Source of the DNA: Ptychodera flava
Lineage: Eukaryota; Hemichordata; Enteropneusta; Ptychoderidae
DNA length: 64,000 nucleotides
Direction of reading: 5' to 3'
NCBI RefSeq assembly: GCF_041260155.1
Contig: NC_091933.1
Span: 24,647,174-24,711,173, forward strand
The notes under the pieces are model-generated. The model did not search any database, was not told where the DNA came from, and worked only from the letters and a program-made list of their open reading frames with translations. A program made the position numbers and the translations under genes. This document shows positions 49,001 to 62,089 of the stretch, piece by piece. The stretch's first letter is position 1, and every line of letters starts with the position of its first letter.

Positions 49001-49888
49001 AGAGGCACTCCCATTTGGTAACATTTTTAAAACACATTTTTTTAATGCCAACGGTCGATATTTGACGTGGCAACTGCGCGGATCGCGAGATATCGATAAA
49101 AACATGTCATTTCCCGAGCGTATTTTTCACATCCCGAAGTTTTACGATCGTTTCTGATTATGACGCGAAATCCACCAAAGGTTTGTTGTTGTGCTGATTG
49201 ACGATATTCTAGGGAGTCCATAATAAGTTCGAACGACGCAATTTTACCTCTCACTGCGAAGACTTATATACAGCATTATGCCTTTACCACAGGTCAGTTT
49301 TTGAAAACTTCTTCTTAGCTTTGTCGTTGTCATTATTCTAAATCAGTTGTATTATATTTTTAAGCAATACCACATAAACATAAGTTTTTACGTGTTAAAC
49401 ATTAGCCGCCTCCGATGACTACATTTTGTCGTCTGCCACGCAGTACTTGACAGTGGTTCGCCACGCGCGTAGTATGCGTCTATGCATACCACGCGGTGGC
49501 CGCTATGTATCAACCGTACGTAACTGGGCTAGTCACCTATGCGAATTCTGGTGGTGTCAGCAAAAATTGTTTTTCGTTTTATCACCAAGTCAGTAAGACT
49601 CAGCTTTCTCCCACGGGGCATGACCGATCACCGAGGCAAGTGGTACTGTGGCGTACAGCAGTGTAAGTGTAGACTCGTACTCCATAGCTTAGTTGACAAT
49701 GGCCCAAGTGCCGAACATTCGATGTTCGGAAGCTGAATTTAGGTGGGCCATCGGAATTCAAACTTTTATTTTTTTGAAGACATATCTTTATCGATATCTC
49801 GCGATCCGCGCGCAGTCGCCACGTTAAATATCGACCGTTGGCACTAAAAAAATGTGTTTTAAAAATGTTACCAAATGGGAGTGCCACT
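49001..49888. mobile_element. 888-bp TTAA transposon with 108-bp TIRs
   Basis: TTAA at 48997-49000 and 49889-49892. Ends AGAGGCACTCCCATTTGG and the inverse of AGTGGCACTCCCATTTGG. The arms stay alike through GCCAACGGTCGATATTT and GGATCGCGAGATATCGATAA. The interior is CpG-richer (TACCACGCGGTGGCCGC) with a CCGAACATTCGATGTTCGG palindrome. No transposase. Kolobok- or piggyBac-type by target. Confidence 0.88.
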
Positions 49889-52043
49889 TTAAGAATGTCA
49901 CTTTGAGTTTTAAGTCCTTTTCATGATGCAGATGATAAATGGAAAACATTCCTTGGTAGAATTTTGCATGCTTTGAAATTGGTGCCACAAACTTTTGGAG
50001 TCTAAACAGTGATACATCTACATTTTTGCAACAGTATTAATGATTAACTGACCTAGCCGAAAACCATTCGTTAGCACCAAATGTAGACAAATACAATACT
50101 GGGTAACATAAAGTAAATTTCTGCTATTCTCCAACTTTGGAAAATGTGTTCCCCCACTGCGGAAAATTTCATGGAATTGTGTTGCGCTTTGTTATCATAT
50201 CACAGTGTCCAATGCCAGCGAACTGTTTCCCATGGTTCCAGCTTTACCATGTACGAGGCGAGTCTTCATCAGCCAATATTCCTGTAAAAAACAGCGAATA
50301 AACATTCACTCACCTTTCAAACAATTTCAAATGACAAATTATGATGAAAGAGATATTTATTTACCATAAACAGCGAGAGAATTTCATACTTGATCCTGCT
50401 TGATGTCTTAGTAGCTCTCCCACATATGCTATGTAAGGGTAAAGTGGGAACTGCCTCTTTGATCACAGGGACCTCAGGCTGACTAATAAATAAGTAGGAA
50501 CAATAAAAAACAAACAAACGCCCCATAAACAAACAATGAAACAAAGACGAACACAAGCCCATATACAGACTGACTGCAAAAAACATACAACAACTATTTA
50601 CAGTACAGCAATATTGTAAGATTGGACCTCTCTCTAATTGAGACTAAAATTACAGAAAGCATCATTCCTCAGCTGAGTGATTACAGAAGTCTGCTCTAAA
50701 AATTGTACATATTTGCCAGATGTGTTCCCAGTGTCTGCGTCTGTGTTTATTATCTGTTAGTTAGGTTAATGGTTTATTATCTTGCATGCCTCCTTTTATT
50801 TCATTCTCTTTCATTTGTATGTTGGTTTCAATTTACCCTAAGCAACCCGCTCCCCCATGCTAAAATATTGCACATCTTCGAGGCATTGGGATGCCAAAGA
50901 CAATAACCAAATGAAATATGAACTACCAGGAGAAAAACGCTTAGAAAGCTCTCAGCCAACTATTTTTGTGTGAGGTTCAACTGACGACAAAGTTTATTGA
51001 CATGATGATCTAGAAGGACTTTTGACTATGGAGCGTTAAGTGTCATGAACCTGTCAGCTGATGTTCAGTACAATGCTTGTCTATAAATATTGTGATAATT
51101 GTGCTCTTAAATATCTCTGAAATCATAATTTTGAGCTGGACTTTGGGCGATGACTTAACTTTGCAAGGCAAAACAACAAGTACACAAATTGAGGCATATA
51201 TGGATGTATCTATGTACACATTTTGGTCACTTGTAATTTGTTCCAGGACATTATCAAAAAGAATGATAAAACATAAAACTTAAAGTTGTTCAATTCATTG
51301 TACAGTTTGTTCAAATTGATTGATACAATTTGTCATACATTATTGTACATGATTGTGTCCCTGCATTCCTTTCTCAAAATAAACTTTGCAAAACTTTGTT
51401 CCTGTTAAACACACCTTTATCTCATCATTTGACAATGGCATGATTGAAGATAGTGGACTTGTGAAGCATTTCATACCAACCACCAGTAAATGCATACCAA
51501 AGGGTGGCTAAGATTACAGATAGGAGTGCACTACATTAAAATGATACAGAAGTAAAACTTTGAATAGTAAAGACTAAAACAAAAAATATGTGACCAAATG
51601 GAATTATTTTTTAACCAAATTTGCAATTATCACACCCAAAATTTCAGAGATTAAAACATTTATTTGATGGAATATTTTAACCTTCCGGTATTGTCAATTT
51701 TGAGTAGCATCTAATTCATATAGGTCTTGTAGTTTTGAAACAATTTTTGGTAGGTCACTGTGGAATACGGCAATTAGCCAGAATTCACAATTTTCCTACT
51801 CTCTCATGATTGCATTTTGTGTACTCTTCAACAGGAGCAATTGACCTGGCCAGAGTTGGATTAACTCAAGTTGGCTTTTAGACCAATAAATCTAAAAAAT
51901 TCACTGATGCATTTAAAGAACTTGCCTTGGGAATACAAAGTGCTAATACAGGTAGTGTTGAACACCTGTGAGCAGAACGGCCCAATACATGTTTATTTTT
52001 TCTGCGCTCACATCCCTTACAAATATGCGGGCCTGTGATAGTT

Positions 52044-52172
52044 GGGGGGGGGGACTTGAAAAATTTTGACCATATAGAGGGGGCATTTGAAAATTTTTTA
52101 GGGTACTTGGGGGGGGGATCTGAAATAAAATAAGATTTCAATCGAGATCCCTCCAGCCCCCCCCCCCCCCCC
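52044..52172. repeat. G-run / C-run cluster
   Basis: Two runs of nine to eleven G, each followed by CTTGAAAA- or TTGAAAA-like sequence (GGGGACTTGAAAAATTTTG, GGGGGCATTTGAAAATTTT), then a long C-run near 52157-52172. A G-rich simple repeat that could form quadruplexes. Confidence 0.7.
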
Positions 52173-52743
52173 CAAATTGTGTTTTGTTAACGCAGCCTAA
52201 GCTCGCCAAAACATGGGCTGTACTATTTTGGTAAAAGGTGAGGTCGGTAACCAATAGGAGGGGTTTCAATGGTTCATTTCCCACTGAGTATGTTGGATTG
52301 TTATTAAAGTGAGCAGTAATTTTCACTTCAAATATTAATAGACTAGTAATATAAATATGTTTTCTCACACAGATACTGAAGATTAATCAGGTCACCATCC
52401 TCATTCTAGCAGCCAAGACCTTTGCTTCTTGGCAAAAAGTTGGTTCATGTATAATGAGCTTTCACCCCTGAATGGCTCATTCCAAAGGTTTGTATGCAGA
52501 CATGTACAACTCTGCTGTCTTTGCTGTGAGGGAAATTCCTCAAGCTTCTTGAGTTTGCATTGTACGAATGAATTTTGTAACATATACAGTAGTGCAGATC
52601 TAGCAGTGCTGTGCACACACATTTATGGAAATCTGTTGTATTACTAAAGTCTCTCATGGTATTTGCTGAATGAGATGAGCATCTCAAATTTACTGTAAAC
52701 TGAAATCATTCACACTGACAGTACAACGGTAAAATTTGCTTAA

Positions 52744-52955
52744 CTCTTTGAGTCTTATTTTTCCCTCCAGAAATTTTAGTGCGACATTTTAACAATTTTA
52801 GTGATTTTTGCAATTTATTTTGATAATTTTGGACCAATTGGACTTCACATTTCGTTGGCTACAGTTTTTTATCGAAATTTTTGCAAAAGTTCGAAAAAAA
52901 CTGACAGGTGTATAAATTGTAAAAGTGACAATAATTGATTTTGGTGCTCAAAGGG
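52744..52955. mobile_element. TTAA MITE with CYCTTTGAG ends (copy 3)
   Basis: A 212-bp copy in the same orientation as 18774-18990, with TTAA at 52740-52743 and a decayed TTAT at 52956-52959. The right flank has a small duplication of CAAAGGGTTATT. Confidence 0.75.
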
Positions 52956-54802
52956 TTATTCAAAGGGTTATTCAAATAATTAAAATTTGCTCTGACAAGG
53001 GATCTTTAGTCTTATAAACTGGAAGCATGCATGCAAATGATGCATTCTCAAGAAACTCTTATTTCTATAGGTTTCAGCATGAAAATCATCATATGCTGAT
53101 TTCCGACAATTTCAATGATTACACTAAATTGATCAAACCCAAAGCCCTGAGGTTCAGATTTTAACATAACAATCACTCAGCAGTTTCAAAAATGAAAGTT
53201 ACTAGTAATTACTATGAATCAGACTGGAAGATTTTGTGTTGGAGAGACGGATATTATGTATACAATTGATAAAATGAAAACTTGAGTATAGCAGAAAATG
53301 TTTAGGAGGACGGAAATTCTGGGTTAACTTTATTCTTTTTGTGGCATATAATATGTAAACAAGCAAATCTAGCTGTGATTGGTAAGTTATTGTGTCAACT
53401 GAAACATCAAACACATTCTGCACAGAAGTTTATTTTCATGCAACATTTTATTTTTAATGACGAAAATATTCCAATAATTTTAGAAAATATTAAAATCCAG
53501 GTCAACAGGGTTTTTTTTGTCATTTAAAACGATAAAAAACTTACTTTTCAAAAGTATCAAATCACCCTTTTAAATTGAAGAATCAACTTCATATCCTTTT
53601 CATAAAATATATTTTATATATTATTTGAAAATGTTTTGGAAATAATAAACCACCAAGCTACCCTTAGTGAATCAGAATTCTATTGTCTCATTGACAGCGC
53701 AAACACACAAAAGAAACAATTTTGTAAATATAACAATAAAGTTGAGACATTAAAAGCGTGACTACCATGGCGGCTATTTTATGGTAGCATAAGCTAATTA
53801 TGATCTTCATGAATAAGCTTTCTCAATGTTTATGCATATTATACCATATAGGACTGCTTCCAAGGCAGAAGAGTTTGGCAATGGGCAGAAGATATACGGA
53901 TTACTCCAAAAGTCATCTTGAATCATGCTCAGTATTGTAAATGTCCGTAATATGAAACTCAAAGATTAAAATGTTCAAACATTTGCTTAGTCTTTGCTCA
54001 TTGACACTTCAAAGTGCATGCATTCTCTTTACAATCAAGAATGAAAATTAAGTGTTGCCATGCACATCCGTGGATTACAGTAACAAACTGCCTCAAATTA
54101 ACTAACACAGTACTTGAAACTAGAGGTCTAGGATTGTGAGCGTTCTCTTTTCTGACTCTGTGCACAACCGTGCTCTACAGATTTCAAATTTAGTCCACAG
54201 TCAAGGAAATTGTCCTTGAAGTATGTGTGATTTAACAGCTGTAGCTGACTTATGCAAGCATTCATGTTCTTCTAATTTTAGATGTAGCAATACATTTTAT
54301 TGGAATTGTTAGGGATTGCGCCATTCCTTTTCACCATTGAAATATTATAAAGATAAGGTAATTTCTAGTCAGTTAGAATCCAGCTCACATGTCAAGGTAC
54401 TGTACACACTAGCATCACAACCATGGAAATTTAAGCTTTTGTTCATAATCAAACATTCACCTAGGCTGACCTAGTACAATTTGTAAACCATGAGCACATT
54501 ACCCAAGATTCAAAATCACCTCTTTCAAAATGTCTTTCCTAAATCAACCAAGACGTTTTGCAATGCAGAATGTCGAGTCATATGTGTTCTGTGATAAAGT
54601 GGCAAACGTAAGCATCCTGACAAAGCCAGTATAACTTGGTAGGCAGAAACTATCAAGCATAAAGATATCAAGCATAAAATTATCGAGCATAAAGAATGAA
54701 TGATGAAAACAGTCAATCTTTGGCTTGAATTTTCACATCATTCATGCCTATGTCAATTGAGGCTTTGATTCAGTCAATTTTTCTCCTGATGTCAAGACTC
54801 AC

Positions 54803-57800
54803 TCAATCCATGCTTCCCTCATCACCCTTGACATGTCGGGACTTGACCTTCCATAAATCCTGAAACAGAGCGAGATGTAAGAAAACAAAAAATTGATGAA
54901 AAATTGTCTTGAGATACAGTTCAGCCCTAACTAAACATACAATGCAATAATACAGGTTTTCTATTGGCTTGCTCACTTCAATTTAACATATCATATGCTG
55001 AACCAGAATCCAAACCCAAAAGTCTTGGAGAATATGGAAGCGTCTACACACTGATTCTGTTGTTCAATGACAAAGAAATGACAATTTAACATATCATATG
55101 CTGAACCAGAATCCCGACCCAAAAGTCTTAGAGAATATGGAAGCATCTACACACTGATTCTGTTGTTCAATGACAAAGAAATGACAATACCTGGTAGGAG
55201 ACTTCAACACCTTGCCCATATCGTTTGTGCACAAGATCATCAACTTCTTTTGCAATGTTCTCTTGGGTAGTACCTCTGACATCGATGTAGTAGCAGTCAC
55301 TGCTGGCATAGTGACATGAAATAGCCTAAAAGACACAGCAAAAACATACCATTGAAGTCTGGACAGCATTGAACTTGGAATGGCTGGGTGCGTCTACTTT
55401 GGTGCTATAATTATTAGCAATACGTACTTGCAAGAGTGAAGGCCAATCTGCCCATACTATGGTCTAGTACAATTAAACATTGTGTTAGGGGGTATGTTTG
55501 TATTTATTTTCCATGAAAGGCACCCTTAGACAGGCATTGATTACTACCATGGGGAGGATATGGCTGAGTGTTCTTCAGGTGATAAATGAAGCACCCGTCA
55601 TTGGGTTGGTATGGGACTCATCCCAATTTGTAGCAGCACACTACCTTTCGGAATCCAGTAGTTCTGTTTGTCCCAGATCCATGTATCAATATGGGATGAA
55701 AGAAGACAGTGTCTCCAGCTTCCATTTCCAGATGGACCCTGGGATGATCCGGAGAGTAGTCCCTTACTCCATGATACATTTTGTTGACTCCTCCCTGTAA
55801 ACAGCACAAAGTTGAATAAGGTTCCTTTAATCTCCGTAATGATGTACGTTTAATTTCCCTGATCTGAAGTGCAATACAGTGGAAATTATAAATCTGGACC
55901 ACTGGACATTAATACTAGTGGCAAAAGTTTGTTGACTTGTGGAGATGAATCTTTACAGGTCAGAGTTCAGCTGAACCCTAAATGGATCTTCACAATTGCT
56001 GCACTGTAGATCCACAACAAGTTGCAGCCCCTAAGAGAAGGCCCCTTCCTGCCAAAAACATTAGCCTCCCTGACTGCCCTCCCTCCCTCAACATCTGCCT
56101 CCCCCTATAAAAGATCCTGATATCATGGTTCTCAAAAGAACAGTTTGAGCCCCCTGGGTGGTTGCAAACAACTGAACCCCTCTCTCAGCCCAAAGGGAAG
56201 CCTCAAATGGGGATGATGGCTCTAAACTATTTTCAGAAAATACCAGAATATGATAACTCTCTGAGCGCCACAATATAATTTTATGACTACATGTTGCATG
56301 TAATCAATGTGCTTTGTGCTATCTGAAAATGTATTCTAATTGTTTTACAATTATGTTCAAATTTAAACTAGAAAAGCATGATTCCCAACACTCCTACAGA
56401 AAGACGGTAATATCTGGAGTTTCTATTGAATACCAACCTCCCACTCTGGGTAATCGTGTTGTTTGAGAGTTCCTTTGTGTGTGCCTGGTAGAACTACCAG
56501 ACAGCCGTTGTCACGGTGAACCCTCTCCATGGCTGTCCATGAACACACTATTCTGTCCGCAGGTCGGAATGGGAAGTAGTGCAGGTCCTGATGCATCGGG
56601 TGCCGTGAGGACATGGTACCTGTAGCGCGAGTCGGAGTTGAAATTTGAAGCATTAAAATTAAAAATGTACATCATGGCAATAAAAGAACCATGTCAACTT
56701 TCCACACAGTTTGTACGATAAATAGAATTGAACATTTCATCACTACACTGCAGGAATGAAATGTTGAAGTGAGAACCTGCTGAGAGAAATGCTGCATACT
56801 TGCTTTCAAATCTGCAACTACAGAAAACTTCAAACCTTTTGTCTTCAGGTTTTGCAGAGATTACTCACCCGGATCTGGTGGTTTGTTGATAAGCATTGTG
56901 TGCATGGCTCTGATATTAGGACCAGTAAAACACTCCACGTATTGTAAGATCTGAGGAGAAAGATTTAATCCCCATGAAAAAAGTAGGCTGCTTAAATCAA
57001 AAGTTTTGATATTTACAAAACTGAGGGAGCATGCTCTAATTACAGCTACTTAAATTATGGCTGGTACTTTGGCAGATGACAAATGCTGTACAGACTTTTC
57101 TGACAAAAAATCAAGGGGGGACCTGCCCCAGCTCACTCAGAAATGGTTTTTAGAGAATTCAAACTTTTCCTGTCAGAGATTCACCACAGATGTTTGTCAT
57201 TACATCTTTCTGATGAGTAGGGCAAACTACACAGTAAGTCAAATGTGCCAACCCACTCACAGAATGTCTAAAAGCAACCATACCTCTGGAAGACAGCAGT
57301 ATTCAAACATGACAGGGTCTGACGCCCAATCTTGGATCTTGGTGATGGCTTGTTCTCCTGGTACAAACTCTGACTTTGCTATGGCAACGTCTCTCATGAT
57401 GGTAATCCCTGGCACTTGAACAGTTTTGTCACAAATTTCTCGAAAACGCTCCCTTCAAATCAAAGACATGAGCAGTGTTTTTGCAAGGGTTTTGGAAGAG
57501 ATGGAAATGATCTGGGAACCTCGGCACCATTTATGTTGTGCTCTAATGGGATATACATTCATAAAACAGGGGGGACCCTAGTAAAATTTACTGTGGTACT
57601 GGCCTTAAAGTCCGGGTACTCAATCCCAGAGATCAAGTTTGTTCTACTCTATAAGAGGATTATGGAGATGTCATAGCCTTTTGTTTTCCATTGACATTGT
57701 AATCTAGAAAGCAAATTTCCTGGCAAGACAATCTGGTGCCTGATACAGGCCTTTAACAAAAAACACTGATCAGGTCATGTTTTGGATGCCATGACATAGA

Positions 57801-59677
57801 AGTAAACTGCATCAAGAATTGTTAGAGTGTAACACTATAAAAGTTGTTAACAACTATATAACAATTTGCTCTTGTCATGTACCTTCATGGCTATCTTATT
57901 AGCTGCCTATGTAACTTCTCAAATCTGATATAAGATTATTGTTATGGCGACAGATAGATGGCCTGAACACCACAGTTTATTTGTTATTTTTGTCTTCCAG
58001 GACTTGCTGCTGGCAGGCAACACTCAAAGCAATTTCAATACATTGGCAAACACTGTGAATGACTTAGTTTGTTTGTTAACAACAGAACCTACTCAGGGAT
58101 TTCATTTTAAAAATTCAGGCTGCAATTCGCTATAAATACTATAAAAAAGTCTTTGATTGAATCATTTGAATACGAAGTCATAAATAAAACCACTTTGGCA
58201 AATTATTAGATCTGACAATTGTAAGTTACCCATTCATCTATGATTTTTTTTGGCACGAAAACCTTGACACTGCGTAGGCAATTGACTTACTTGAATTGGC
58301 GGAGTTTGTCTTCAGAAACCAATTTCTTGATGACCAAGAATCCATTCTCTTCATAGAATTTCCGCTGTTCAGGGGAGAGAACTGAATTTCCAAGCACATA
58401 CGGTTCACCTACGTTTGCTGCTACGGCTGCAGCGGTACTGCTAGTTGTCTGTATCATAAGGTTAAGGTGTGTTGATGTGAAGCCAATGTATGATTATGAC
58501 GATCTCTATAATGGTGAACGAACGTAGCTACTGACTATATGTGACAAGACTTAGTGACAGTAGGCTCATCATGTTATTTCAAAGCAAAATTAGATATAGG
58601 TTTTGAAATTTATGTACTGGCCTAGCCCTGCGAACAATGAATGCTGTGTGTTCCCGGCATTATATAGCCTCATGATGGGAAGCCGTACAACGCCGGGAAC
58701 ACACAGCATCGTACACAGGGCTTATACTGGGCTAACTGCAGTGAATAAAGGACGATGCATCAAGTGAGTTAGTTCAACCAGAGTGTTAAATTTAAAAGCT
58801 GAAAGTAATGTTTGGTTTGGTGGATAAACTATAAATTGCAGTATTATTTTTTATAGTTGTCTGCATATGATATGATTGACTGGGGTGTTTCAGTCCAAGT
58901 CTTTGCACATAGACTTCTTGTATTCTGCTCTACTATGCTGCACGTGTGCATAGATACAACGGGAATGAGTGTGCCAGTAAGTTTTGCAACATGGTAGGAC
59001 TTACAGTCCGAAACCGCTCCTAATCGAACGTACAAATAACAAAGGGTCTGTCAGTAAACAAGAAAATTACATTTTGAAAGTGAAACATGCAGAAAAAGAC
59101 CCAAGTTCCAAGTTGAGTGTTGTCTTATTCACTTACTTGTAGTTGTTACCACAGGCTTTCGACTCAATGCAGGAATACCGCCAAACCTGCAATGAGTCGA
59201 AAGCCTGTGGTTGTTTACTGTAATGGTTTCATATACCATATATACCATGAGACGGTGGGCCCTACATTTGAAGTCATAAGGGTGTTCGTGTCATCTGACA
59301 GTTACGTCACGTATATCCATGGAGCTCCGTTTATAGCTCCGTGGTATACCCTATACAGTTTATCACACACGGACGTGCACGGACCATCAGTTACGTCTTA
59401 ACCGAAAAAGAGAACTCTCGAACTTTGATCAAACACGGTTACAGTACAATGTACAATATTATTATGTGGATCAAGTGAAGTTTCAGTGAGTGTTTGGCAC
59501 CTTCGTTCCTTGCTTATAGCAATTGAGACTGATCATATCGATAGAAACACCTGGATTCGAGCAGCTACCAACCTCTGAAGCACTGATTCTAGTAGTTAAG
59601 GATACAATATCATATTGCTGGCCCGTAGCTCGGTTTTTCAGGTGGTCACGAAGAACCTGCAGCCTTCTGTCCGCCAT
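54803..59677 (-). CDS. PHYH: Phytanoyl-CoA 2-hydroxylase, copy B (peroxisomal)
   Basis: Same enzyme family as copy A. Exons in order: 59677-59573, 58448-58291, 57452-57284, 56950-56869, 56619-56438, 55794-55645, 55325-55191, 54859-54803 (stop TGA), 345 residues. [13 protein letters not shown] carries a PTS2 signal (residues 5-13). His181 and Asp183 ([14 protein letters not shown]) and His270 (ILIHGSG) bind iron; Arg281 (GFRK) binds 2-oxoglutarate. Exon 7 keeps the vertebrate-like [20 protein letters not shown] segment, so B looks like the more conserved paralog. In exon 5, 47 of 61 residues match copy A. All intron positions agree with A, but intron 1 is phase 0 here. Compact: 4.9 kb against 12.9 kb for A. 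Confidence 0.95.
54980..55183. repeat. 102-bp direct duplication in PHYH B intron 7
   Basis: Copies 54980-55081 and 55082-55183, both starting CAATTTAACATATCATATGC, differ at only about four bases. The second copy ends seven bases from the exon 7 donor. A recent local duplication. Confidence 0.9.
58625..58721. mobile_element. Small MITE with GCCCTGCG ends, PHYH B intron 1
   Basis: Ninety-seven bp, ends GCCCTGCGAACAATG and GTACACAGGGC, inner GATGCTGTG-type arms plus GTTCCCGGC/GCCGGGAAC. CTA on the left and TTA on the right. Same family and same intron as 39925-40002 in copy A. Confidence 0.8.
59148..59211. repeat. 25-bp hairpin in PHYH B intron 1
   Basis: CCACAGGCTTTCGACTCAAT continuing to GCAGG, 12-base loop, then the inverse with one mismatch. 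Probably a small fold-back insertion. Confidence 0.85.
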
Positions 59678-60079
59678 CCTTGTCCTATTATACTTGGGTC
59701 AAAGGTTGTTGATCGACCTACTAATTGCGCCACTCCCGAGTACTTTGTATATGCTTTTGTTTTTACATGTCCCGGCGACAAGGGCCGGTGTCACAACAGC
59801 CAGGGAACGATGCTGTCTTTGGACTCGGTTTTTTCATTTTGTGAAACATGAAATTAACCAGATTCGTGAATGAACATTACTTTTCCTGATAGATTTGTAG
59901 TAATAATGTATCTACAATCACAACATATTTGATCAATATGCATATAAAAGACAGAAGTGCAGTTGTAAAAAAGGTGATTTATCTTATTCTGCTTACAAAA
60001 ATACTTACCTGTAATCATTGGCAATCATAATTCTATACTAGTCCTTCTAGTAGGAACAACAATTAAATCCCTCAAATGT

Positions 60080-61335
60080 TGAAATTCTTTCACAGATCAG
60101 ATATTGCCTTTACATGTAAAGGTGATAGTGTCTTTGGAAACTTTCATGGTCTTGTTTTGGGAAAATCAAACATGTAATTTTCCTAACAAAAGACGCCAAA
60201 ACCCAGGTGTGCGACATTACTTGCAAAATATATGGGATCCCCAGAACCGCAGCTGTTACATGTCCAAAACGTTCCTGGGTCAAGAACATGGTGTCAAAGT
60301 TGGAAACATTTTATCACTTACAGGTAGTCCTATCAATAAGGCCTGCGCCAAACCCATTTGAGTCTCCTTTCATGTAAAAAGGTGTCTGAGGAACAAGCTA
60401 AAGCGTTATTACTACCAAACAGGCTAAACCCCTTTTTCTCGATAAAATGAGGCATATTTTCTGAGTCGAACATATAAAACATTGATACACCGCCATCCGC
60501 CCTACACCTTTACGTTTTTGCCAGAGGCCTGGCGTTTTTGAAGCTTTTGGCTTTTCAGGCGACAGAGCACACGACCTAGGCCAAGTTAAGATGCAGGAAA
60601 TAATACGTCTTCCCGACAACTGGATTTATCTTTAATCTAGCTGTGGGTCCATAGCTGTGGTGTTTTCAGACGGTAACCCCGCGGTTAAAATCGTAAAAGT
60701 CAAAACCAGCCCGTAAAAGGCATGAATCCCGTCTGAAAACACCACAGCTATGGACCCACAGCTATCTTTAATCATACTTTCGGGAAAAGTCTCAAAGGGT
60801 CTGGTACGAATCTTTTCGCTGTTAAGAGATGTGGTAAGTGCTCATGTACTTGGAAGGATACTTTAAACTTGCATCAAAACCTTGACCTTAAAACTGGCTA
60901 TTGTGTTCGGCCAATCAACCCGCATAGGATAACAGAACAAAAACTCTTTTCATCACAGGCAGCCTAACAGAGATTGAAAACGTATCTACTGGAAATAGGT
61001 ATTGATGCCGGTGAAACCCAATTGTGTAACCCCGCAGGGCTGGGCATGCGTCTCCCTAGCCATGATGGAAACTGATATCAAGTCACTCATGTCTCGTGTG
61101 GGTTTGAAAGAAAAAGAGACAGCTTATTACCTGTATATTAAGCTGGGAAAAGTAATACGATGTGGGGCCCCAGCAAAATCACTGTCAGCTTTATCTGGGG
61201 GAAATAGACAAGACACACAATATTCCAAGACTTTAAGGCATGGTTCAGGCGTCAGATTGTCTTGCCAGGAATTTTACCGTGACTTACTAGACTACATTTT
61301 CAATGGAAAACAAAAGGCTAGGACACCTTCATAAT
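60080..61335 (+). mobile_element. Decayed tyrosine-recombinase element (fossil)
   Basis: Conceptual protein similarity to transposon-borne tyrosine recombinases is clearest at 60960-61190, where a segment reading ETDIKSLMSRVGLKEKETAY resembles the C-terminal helix-Tyr region of the catalytic domain. Weaker traces continue to the left. The parent could be a Crypton or a YR retroelement. The copy is old and broken in several places. A 127-bp MITE has inserted at 60638-60764. Confidence 0.45.
60638..60764. mobile_element. 127-bp MITE, perfect 36-bp TIRs, 9-bp target duplication
   Basis: Ends TAGCTGTGGGTCCATAGCTG and onward to CAGACGG are exact inverses for 36 bp. TCTTTAATC lies directly outside both ends (60629-60637 and 60765-60773). 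The 9-bp target fits Mutator-like or Merlin-like elements. Perfect arms suggest recent movement. Confidence 0.88.
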
Positions 61336-61849
61336 CCTATTACAGACTAGAACAAACTCGATGATCCCTGGGATCGATTCCCCTACCTTTAAATGAGATA
61401 GTTTGATTATCGAAGGCATTTCAATAAATTGTATGGGTGTGGTATCCAATACTAAATGCTATCATTGCACAATGAACATCGTCCTAACAATTGCAGAATA
61501 TGTGGATATGTATAGAATAATAATAAGAGTTTAGGGGTTTAGTGATGTAAGTTGAACGTTTGCCATTTTTTCATCCTTTTGAGTAATAAACGACAAGAAT
61601 AACTTAATAATGGTAATAAAGGTGTTGGTTTTAATGTGTTTATTTGTGTCACTAATTTTCAGGATTTGGGGAAAGAACAACTTATGAAGCAGATCACTAA
61701 GCCTGGAGAGGAGGCTTTGCATCTCGGGAAGCCTCCCAAATCCTCCGCCCAAACTTACAACAATAGGCAATATCCTTGAGCGAAGTGATAAGGCTAAAAT
61801 ATCTAGAAATTTAAATGGGTATTTACAAGCGACATTTTGTAATCTGCCA

Positions 61850-62035
61850 AATTTAAATGCTTTCCAACAGTTTTTGATGATAATTATGTGCATATAATTT
61901 GAGATCAGTAGAGACTCGAAATATTTACATCACGTGAATAAAAGATCCTCCACCTAACGGTATGAAGCCCGCGGCCGCCGTTGGGATGAAGAACACTGGC
62001 TCACGTTGAGGGCGCTAACTTACCTTCCTGGAAAA
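61850..62035. repeat. Direct repeat, copy 1 of 2
   Basis: Contains ACAGTTTTTGATGAT, GATCCTCCAC, GCCGTTGGGATGAAGAACAC and CACGTTGAGGGCGCTAAC, all recurring in order at 63790-63993. On the minus strand CAGGAAG|GTAAGT at 62019-62035 would make a good donor, so this could be a duplicated exon edge; no protein was recognised. Confidence 0.65.
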
Positions 62036-62089
62036 AAAGTACTAAAGTTGTCCCAGAAACATATCGGAAAAGAATTGGGTCAGACAAAT

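Larger units (their letters stand above)
49893..54802. other. Spacer upstream of PHYH A side, downstream of PHYH B
   Basis: Mostly featureless AT-rich DNA. It holds G- and C-runs at 52044-52172 and the TTAA MITE at 52744-52955. A candidate minus-strand AATAAA for PHYH B lies at 54296-54301, about 500 bases past its stop. Confidence 0.5.
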
